A stretch of DNA of 64,000 bases from Nocardioides sp. WS12 (GTDB lineage: Bacteria; Actinomycetota; Actinomycetes; Propionibacteriales; Nocardioidaceae). The notes beneath the pieces are model-generated. The model ran no database searches, had not been told where the DNA came from, and saw nothing but the letters and a program-made list of their open reading frames with translations. Below, one piece after another: positions 58,851 to 64,000 of the stretch (position 1 is its first letter; each line of letters starts with the position of its first letter). The stretch covers positions 4,216,001 to 4,280,000 of the forward strand of contig NZ_CP053928.1 in assembly GCF_014108865.1 (NCBI RefSeq), given 5' to 3'. Both the position numbers and the translations under genes were made by a program.

Positions 58851-59723
58851 ATGAACCTCAGGCCCACACGTACCGCGATCGCCGTCCTTCTGACGTCCAC
58901 CCTGCTCCTCGCCGGCTGCGGTGACGACGGTGACGGTGACAAGTCGGACAGCAAGCCGCTCGGCGGTTCCTCGAGTGACACCAGCGCGAGCGACGGGACC
59001 AGCGGTGCGACGTCCGGGGCTGCCGCCTCGTCCGACGGTGGTGCTGACTCCTCGGACCTCGACAAGGACAGCTTCTTCGAGACCGTGATCCGTGCACAGC
59101 AGAGCGCGGGCAGCTTCCGGTCGACGTCCACCACGTCGGCGGCAGGCGTCACCACGGAGCTCGAGTCCGAGGCGATCTACGAGGACGGCGGGTTCCGGGG
59201 CCACGCGAAGAGCACGGCCGCCAGCCCCCAGCAGATCGAGACCGTCATCTCCGACGGCGTCATCTACCTCAAGGGCGAAGGCCTGGGCGTTCCCGCCGGC
59301 AAGTGGCTCAAGTTCGACCCGAAGGACCCGGAGAACGCCGACAACCCGCTCGCCGGAATCGCCGCGGCAGCCGACCCCGAGGTCGCGCTTCGTGCCATGG
59401 GCGAGCTGGACGCACTCGACGAGGTCGGCCCCGAGACGGTCGACGGCGTGAAGACCACCCACTACAAGGCGGTCATGGTCACGTCCAACTACGCCAAGGA
59501 GCTCGGTCTCCCCGCAGAGGTGAGCACCATCCTGCCGCCGAAGCTCCCGTTCGACATGTGGGTCGACGAGGACAACCGGCCGGTGAAGTTCAGTATCTCG
59601 TTCGACATCCAGGGCATGACCTCGAAGAGCGTGCAGACGTACACCGACTACGGCGTGGACCTCGACATCACCACGCCGAAGGACGCCGACACCATCAAGT
59701 ACTCCGAGCTCAGCCAGGGCTGA
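58851..59723 (+). CDS. LppX/LprAFG-type lipoprotein
   Basis: This 290-residue lipoprotein has TSTLLLAGC-GD as lipobox, then an Asp/Ser/Gly-rich linker of about 50 residues. The folded part matches LppX_LprAFG proteins: SFRSTSTTSAAG, DGVIYLKGEGLGVPAGKWLK, ETVDGVKTTHYKAVM, LPFDMWVDEDNRPVKFSIS. In mycobacteria relatives carry lipids (LprG, LppX) across the envelope. The cargo here is unknown. AGGAG precedes ATG. Confidence 0.85.
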   Translation: MNLRPTRTAIAVLLTSTLLLAGCGDDGDGDKSDSKPLGGSSSDTSASDGTSGATSGAAASSDGGADSSDLDKDSFFETVIRAQQSAGSFRSTSTTSAAGVTTELESEAIYEDGGFRGHAKSTAASPQQIETVISDGVIYLKGEGLGVPAGKWLKFDPKDPENADNPLAGIAAAADPEVALRAMGELDALDEVGPETVDGVKTTHYKAVMVTSNYAKELGLPAEVSTILPPKLPFDMWVDEDNRPVKFSISFDIQGMTSKSVQTYTDYGVDLDITTPKDADTIKYSELSQG

Positions 59724-59731
59724 GCCCCTCA

Positions 59732-59777
59732 ACCACGGTGGACCTGCTGGTCAGTCGACCAGCAGGTCCACCGTGGT
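59732..59777. terminator. 21-bp perfect hairpin between convergent LppX-like and copCD genes
   Basis: Arms 59732-59752 and 59757-59777 are perfect complements around AGTC. The right arm is the last eight codons of copCD, so that coding sequence forms half the stem; the left arm is an inverted copy of it. There is no T-tract, but the stem should stop transcription both ways. Confidence 0.8.
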
Positions 59778-61394
59778 CACCGGGCTGGTGAACTCGTCCA
59801 CCCGGACGCTGACCTGGAGCACCCACGTGCCCGTCGTCGGGAACACGACGTCGGCGACGTAGGTGCCCGTCGCGGTCGGCACCACCGGGATCTCGCCGAG
59901 GTCGACGTCGCTCGATCGCAGGGCAACTGCGGGGGCGTCGTACAGGTCGAGGGGCTCGCCGGCTGTGTCCTGCACCTGGACGATCAGACGGCGCTGCAGG
60001 CCGGTTCCGGCGTCGAGGACGGCGAGGACCTTGAGGTCGTCGTTCGCGATGCCGGTGACGACGCCGGTGTCGGCGGTCGGGGGCTGGGCCGGTGGTTCCC
60101 CACCGGGCGGCTTCTGGGTGAGGAAGCCGGTCACGGCCAGCACCGCGACGAGCACCGCAGCCTCGGCCACGACGACCCGGCGGACGAGACCGGTCGCCGT
60201 GCGCTGGCGATCGTGGCCGACGCCGGCGGTCACCTGCGGGACGAGGCGATACCGGTTCCACGCGGCGATCGCGACCACGACCAGCACGAGGGCGACCTTG
60301 ATCAGCATCAGGCGTCCGTAGGTCTCCCCGAACAGGCGTGACCACGAACCGACGATCCGCCAGGCGAGCAGCACCCCGGAAGCCGACAGCACCACGAGCA
60401 GCGCCGCAGCGACTGTCGAGAACCGACTGAGCAGTTGTACGGCGTCCCGCGGGCGTCCGGCGATCGCCGGCAGCGTGAGGGCAAGTCCCACGAGGCCGCC
60501 GAGCCAGACCGCACCCGCCGTGAGGTGGAGCGCGTCGGTGACGACGAGCAGGGTCCCGGGCTCGTAGGCACGGGTGTGGCCCACCAGGGCGGGCGACCAG
60601 ACCGCGAGCGCCGTGGCCAGATCGGTGGTCAGCGCGGACTTCTCCCGGGTCGCGGACCATGCGGCGGCGCCGAGACCGAGCGCCTGCAGGGCCAGGACGA
60701 TCAGGTCCTCGCGCACGAGATCCGGGTCGAGGGATGCCGGATCGAAGAGGCCACCCGGTCCCGAGCCGAGTTGGTACGCCCCCGACAGCGGTACGGCGAC
60801 CGCGGCTGCCGCCACCGCCACGACCGCCGAGCCGCGCAGGATCCGCACCAGCCGTCGTCGTACGACATCGGTGAGGCGGACGCCGCGTGCCGTCCACGCG
60901 AGGAAGAAGGCGAGGCCTCCGGCGAGCAGCAGGGCGGCGTAGTCGAGGCCGTGGACGATCGCCTGGATCGTGGGCAGTGCGCCGGGGTCGGTCGGGCCGA
61001 CCTTGGGCGCCTCGACCTTCGCACTGGGGGCGCCGACGTGGAAGGTCAGCGAGCCGGCGATCGGGTGCCCGTCGGCGGACACGACGCGCCAGGTGATGAC
61101 GTAGGTGCCGTCGTCGAGGCCGTCGGCGAGGTCGCCCTCCACCTCCTTGCCGCTGGCGGACGCGTCGATCTCGACCGGGTCACCGGACGCGTCGAACGCC
61201 AGCAACCCCTTCGGGACCAGTTGCACCGACTCGTCGAAGGTGAAGGTGACCGCGGTCGGCGCCTCGGCCAGGACCGCTCCCTCGGCAGGGTCCGTGGAGA
61301 CGAGGGTGGCGTGCGCCGACGCCGGAGCCGCCCACCCGACCACCGCGACGGCGGCGATCAGGAGGGCAACGATGAACGCCGGCACACGCCTCAT
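59751..61394 (-). CDS. CopC-CopD fusion, copper resistance/import protein
   Basis: This 547-residue protein has a signal peptide (IVALLIAAVAVVGWAAPASA) with mature N-terminal His (AHATLVSTDPAEGAVL), the CopC copper site, and DGHPIAGSLTFHVG ending CopC at about residue 125. CopD follows with about eight helices (DYAALLLAGGLAFFLAW; VTDALHLTAGAVWLGGLVG; LMLIKVALVLVVVAIAAWNRYR). A C-terminal beta-sandwich faces outside (GTYVADVVFPTTGTWVLQVS). YcnJ-like fusions import or handle copper. It follows the YcnI gene by three bases. Confidence 0.92.
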   Translation of the reverse strand: MRRVPAFIVALLIAAVAVVGWAAPASAHATLVSTDPAEGAVLAEAPTAVTFTFDESVQLVPKGLLAFDASGDPVEIDASASGKEVEGDLADGLDDGTYVITWRVVSADGHPIAGSLTFHVGAPSAKVEAPKVGPTDPGALPTIQAIVHGLDYAALLLAGGLAFFLAWTARGVRLTDVVRRRLVRILRGSAVVAVAAAAVAVPLSGAYQLGSGPGGLFDPASLDPDLVREDLIVLALQALGLGAAAWSATREKSALTTDLATALAVWSPALVGHTRAYEPGTLLVVTDALHLTAGAVWLGGLVGLALTLPAIAGRPRDAVQLLSRFSTVAAALLVVLSASGVLLAWRIVGSWSRLFGETYGRLMLIKVALVLVVVAIAAWNRYRLVPQVTAGVGHDRQRTATGLVRRVVVAEAAVLVAVLAVTGFLTQKPPGGEPPAQPPTADTGVVTGIANDDLKVLAVLDAGTGLQRRLIVQVQDTAGEPLDLYDAPAVALRSSDVDLGEIPVVPTATGTYVADVVFPTTGTWVLQVSVRVDEFTSPVTTVDLLVD

Positions 61395-61397
61395 CGA

Positions 61398-62129
61398 TCA
61401 GGCCTTGCGGGTGCGCGCGAGCGCGAGTCCGCCGAGGGCGAGCCCACCAAGGCCGGCGACCAGGCCGACGACGGCCACACCGCCGTTGTCGTTGGTACCC
61501 CGGTCGTTGGCGGAGACCTTGCCGTTGCTGGTCTCCTCGTGGTCGGCGTCCTTCTTGTCAGACGCCGCGCCACCGTGGTGGCCCTCGGCCGACGCCTCGG
61601 TGATGGTCACCGTCGGAGCCGGGTGCTCCAACTCCTCGGCGTCCTGGCCTTCAGCAGCGGTCTCGGTCCAGCCGGTCTCGCCCTTGGCACAGGTCTGCAC
61701 CACGGGGAAGGCAAGGGTCTCGCCCACCGCGTCCGGCAGTTGCACGGACAGTTCAACGGTGTCGCGGTAGCCGTCGACCAACGGCGTCTTCGCCGTGTAG
61801 ACGACCTGGGCGATCCGCTCGGTGATCTCGTTGCCGTGCGCGTCCTTGATCGGCTTGTCGAGCTTCTGGGCGACCTTCTCGACCGACCAGTTCGGGTTGA
61901 CCGTCGGCGTGACCGACGGGATCTCCTCCGGCATGGCGATGGTCATCTTCGTGGTCGGCGATCCCTCGCAGCCGTGGCCGACGCTGAAGGTCAGCACGGC
62001 GTAGGAACCAGCCGAGGTGACGTTCGGCGTGACCGTGACGTGCGCGCTGGCGGCGCCGGCCGACAGGGCGACGATCGCGAGGGCGGCGGTGCCGCTGAGG
62101 GCGGGCAGGGTGAAGCGTCGGACGTTCAT
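61398..62129 (-). CDS. YcnI-family (DUF1775) copper-binding protein
   Basis: This 243-residue protein has a signal peptide (ALSGTAALAIVALSAGAASA) and then mature HVTVTPNVTSAGSYAVLTFS, with the first His as copper ligand in YcnI. VGHGCEGSPTTKMTIAMPEE is the family motif and a Trp in VNPNWSVEKV is conserved. A linker with HHGG and a C-terminal membrane helix (VAVVGLVAGLGGLALGGLAL) anchor it. YcnI works with YcnJ in B. subtilis. It lies between a small membrane protein gene and copCD. Confidence 0.92.
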   Translation of the reverse strand: MNVRRFTLPALSGTAALAIVALSAGAASAHVTVTPNVTSAGSYAVLTFSVGHGCEGSPTTKMTIAMPEEIPSVTPTVNPNWSVEKVAQKLDKPIKDAHGNEITERIAQVVYTAKTPLVDGYRDTVELSVQLPDAVGETLAFPVVQTCAKGETGWTETAAEGQDAEELEHPAPTVTITEASAEGHHGGAASDKKDADHEETSNGKVSANDRGTNDNGGVAVVGLVAGLGGLALGGLALARTRKA

Positions 62130-62203
62130 GAGTTCTCTCTGTCGTTCGGTGAGGTGGGTCGGGGCAGCAGCGACTGCCCGAACACCTCCCCGGACGGGAG
62201 AGA

Positions 62204-62749
62204 TCAGGCGATCGCGGCGGCGCCGACCGGTGGGCCGCGCGTCGGTGCGATCGCCAGGAAACGGCGGGAGACGAGCGTGATGACGGTCTGCCGGACGGCC
62301 GGCAAGCGCAGGACCGGCGCAGGCAGCCGCCCGAGGTCCGACCACGCAATGAGTACGACGACCGCGCGGCGCCGCACGGACCACATGACCGCCGTGACCG
62401 CGGCCGCGATGGCGTGCGCGGCGAGCATGCCCGGCGTCAGGCCCAGGAACCCACCGGCGTCGTGGCCGTGGGTCGCGTGCACGCCCGGGCTCAGGGCGAC
62501 CAGCCACGCGTGGCCGAGGACCTGCGCGGCCACGAGCACCGGGAGGACCACCCGGATCCCGGCCTTGCGGCGCAGCACGACCACGCTGGCGGCGTACACG
62601 AGACCGCCGAAGGCGGTCAGCCAGAGCGCTCCCGGCACCTCTCCGCCGGCCGCGACGTGGGCCAGGGCGAGCGCCGCAACGCTCTCGAGGCTGCCGATCG
62701 TCGCCGGCACGGCCACGCGGGTGCGCGGCGTACGGCGGACGGTCAACAC
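62204..62749 (-). CDS. Small membrane protein of the copper cluster
   Basis: This 181-residue protein starts at GTG and has about four helices (GALWLTAFGGLVYAASVVVL, VVLPVLVAAQVLGHAWLVAL, MLAAHAIAAAVTAVMWSV). A loop carries HATHGHDAGG, a likely metal-binding His cluster, and a basic tail follows. It precedes ycnI in the same direction (74-bp gap), as similar short proteins do in other actinobacteria. No family name is certain; a copper role is inferred from context. Confidence 0.72.
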   Translation of the reverse strand: MLTVRRTPRTRVAVPATIGSLESVAALALAHVAAGGEVPGALWLTAFGGLVYAASVVVLRRKAGIRVVLPVLVAAQVLGHAWLVALSPGVHATHGHDAGGFLGLTPGMLAAHAIAAAVTAVMWSVRRRAVVVLIAWSDLGRLPAPVLRLPAVRQTVITLVSRRFLAIAPTRGPPVGAAAIA

Positions 62750-62754
62750 GGCCC

Positions 62755-63978
62755 CTATCTTGCCGGACGGCCCGCAAGACCTCGCGGTCGCGTGCTGGCC
62801 ATGTCGTCCAGAACAGCACCGATCGCGCGGGTCAGCGCCGAGTCACCCGACTCGACGAGCAGCCGCCCGGCGACGAGTGCCTTGTCGACGGCAGGCTGGT
62901 CGTCGGGCAGGAAGTGCACCCCGAGGCTGGCTCCGAAGCCGTTGAGCATGGCCACGACGTCCGGCTCACGCCAGCCCAAGGTCGCTCGCATCCGGTTGAC
63001 CACGATGCGCACCGGCGGGTTCACGACGAGTTCGCTGAGTTCGGTCATCGCCCGCGCCAGGCGGGCCAGGCCGACCGGATCGGCCGAGCCGACCAGCAGG
63101 ATCTCGTCCGCGATCTCGAGGGCTTCGCGGGTGAGGTCGTTGCGTCCGGGCCGGCCCAGGTCGCTCGCCACGTCGTGCTCGATGCTGAAGCCGGTGTCGA
63201 TCACCACCTGTCCCCCGCGGCGCCCGGCCTCGACGATCTCGGTCAACGACCCGGGTCGAACCTCCACCCAACGGTCGGCGCGCGGCAGCCCCGTGATGAC
63301 CCGCAACTGGTCGGACAACCGCCGCTGCACGGTGACGAAGCGCTGCTCGAGTGTTCCGGACGCGACGAGACGCGCGGCAGCGAGCAGCCCGGACACCTCG
63401 TCGAGGATCCCGAGTTGCTGGGCCACGGCGCCGCCGTAGGGGTCGGCGTCGACGAGCAGCGTCGAGAGCCCGCGGCGGGCCAGTTCTGCCGCGACCCCGG
63501 ACGCCAACGTGGTCCGTCCCGGCGCACCGCCCGGCCCCCACACGGCGATGACCCGGCCTGCGAGGGCACCGTCGAGCGGCGGCACGGGGTCCTCGCCGGG
63601 CAGCGGCAGCGGCGCAGCCGGAAGGGTCGCGTCGGCAGGGAGGTCGGTCACCAGGGCACCGAGCTCGTCGATCCGCGCAGCGTCGAGCAACGTCGTGATC
63701 CCGATCCGGGCGGCGCGGGGCTGGGTGACGTCGGGTCCGGTCGCGATCCCGACCACACGGACGCCGTACCGCGTCAGATCGTCGACGACCCCCTGGTCCA
63801 GCCCGGGCAGGTCGACGCCGAGGACGGCGACCTCCGCCTGGCCGGTGCTCGCCGCGGCAAGCAGGTCGTCCACGTCGACGCAGCGCTTCAGGACGACGGT
63901 CCCCGGATGGTCCTGGAGGGCGGCCAGGCCACGCGACTCCCACGCGGCGCCGCTCGACACCAGCAGTACGACGATCAT
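62755..63978 (-). CDS. MinD/CpaE-like ATPase
   Basis: This 407-residue protein has an N-terminal receiver-like domain (MIVVLLVSSGAAWESRGLAA, VAVLGVDLPGLDQG) and a MinD/ParA-type domain from about residue 140: VIAVWGPGGAPGRTTLASGV as a deviant Walker A with Arg in place of Lys, TLLVDADPYGGAVAQQLG, VVIDTGF and VVNRMR. This is the layout of CpaE/TadZ proteins of tad pilus assembly or polar placement. No pilus genes are inside the window; they may lie beyond its right end, upstream of this gene. Confidence 0.82.
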   Translation of the reverse strand: MIVVLLVSSGAAWESRGLAALQDHPGTVVLKRCVDVDDLLAAASTGQAEVAVLGVDLPGLDQGVVDDLTRYGVRVVGIATGPDVTQPRAARIGITTLLDAARIDELGALVTDLPADATLPAAPLPLPGEDPVPPLDGALAGRVIAVWGPGGAPGRTTLASGVAAELARRGLSTLLVDADPYGGAVAQQLGILDEVSGLLAAARLVASGTLEQRFVTVQRRLSDQLRVITGLPRADRWVEVRPGSLTEIVEAGRRGGQVVIDTGFSIEHDVASDLGRPGRNDLTREALEIADEILLVGSADPVGLARLARAMTELSELVVNPPVRIVVNRMRATLGWREPDVVAMLNGFGASLGVHFLPDDQPAVDKALVAGRLLVESGDSALTRAIGAVLDDMASTRPRGLAGRPAR

Positions 63979-64000
63979 CGCAACCTCAGGACCGTTGGAG

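Noticed and set aside
60435..62945. 836-residue open frame opposite copCD, ycnI and the membrane gene
   Set aside because: Spans several certain genes on the other strand and shows no domain.
1..64000. tRNA, rRNA or known riboswitch genes
   Set aside because: I looked for T-loop patterns and leader structures in the gaps and found none that fold as a tRNA. The MetE-like gene has no visible cobalamin or SAM riboswitch upstream because mnmA overlaps it.

Overview
The window is high-GC (roughly 68-70%) actinobacterial chromosome. Gene content, many GTG starts, leaderless promoters and the protein sequences point to the Nocardioidaceae (Nocardioides or a close relative). No rRNA, tRNA, CRISPR array, insertion sequence, prophage or plasmid gene was found. 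Most genes are vertically inherited core genes, with small accessory genes between them.

Layout. 1-1204: two tandem ABC-2 permeases. 1220-4793: a minus-strand XRE regulator-pta-ackA operon with a perfect palindrome over the regulator's start. 5303-8808: ilvB-ilvN-ilvC, preceded by a leader peptide and an attenuator. 8884-15969: CHAD protein, exported SurE homologue with a divergent LysR gene, SGNH hydrolase, VOC protein, membrane protein, GNAT, a truncated AbiEi/DUF559-type protein and a PPOX-fold protein. 15977-19253: ilvD, SRPBCC and BNR-repeat proteins. 19350-25095: EamA exporter, alpha/beta hydrolase, PQQ-type sugar dehydrogenase lipoprotein and secreted proteins. 25099-28420: gatCAB. 28444-29061: a long hairpin followed by a gene resembling a degenerate P-loop kinase. 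29051-34456: receptor kinase with FG-GAP sensor, lipoprotein hydrolase, ligA. 34661-36941: TetR and MFS exporter. 37007-40335: MetE-like protein, mnmA, cysteine desulfurase. 40457-41347: ppk2. 41548-48202: rne/rng, rplU, rpmA, obg, proB. 48505-56705: a radical-SAM gene pair whose members are separated by winged-helix, DUF4190/septum-formation and CSD-DUF1294 genes. 56788-62749: calcium/proton antiporter, lipoproteins, CopCD, YcnI and a membrane protein. 62755-63978: a MinD/CpaE-like ATPase.

Functional links. Branched-chain amino acid synthesis is covered by ilvBNC and ilvD. Glutaminyl/asparaginyl-tRNA formation (gatCAB), tRNA thiolation (cysteine desulfurase plus mnmA) and DNA ligation (ligA) lie in an order resembling Mycobacterium tuberculosis Rv3001c-Rv3025c. 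The rne-rplU-rpmA-obg-proB block matches Rv2444c-Rv2439c. Acetate overflow (pta-ackA) is joined to its own regulator. CopCD, YcnI, a small membrane protein and a His-rich lipoprotein suggest copper handling in the envelope.

The most unusual features are a 138-bp hairpin whose nine transition differences all become G.U pairs in only one strand's RNA, strong excess of the octamer GTACGACG/CGTCGTAC, nested inverted repeats between ppk2 and proB, and fused versus split versions of septum-formation-like membrane proteins.
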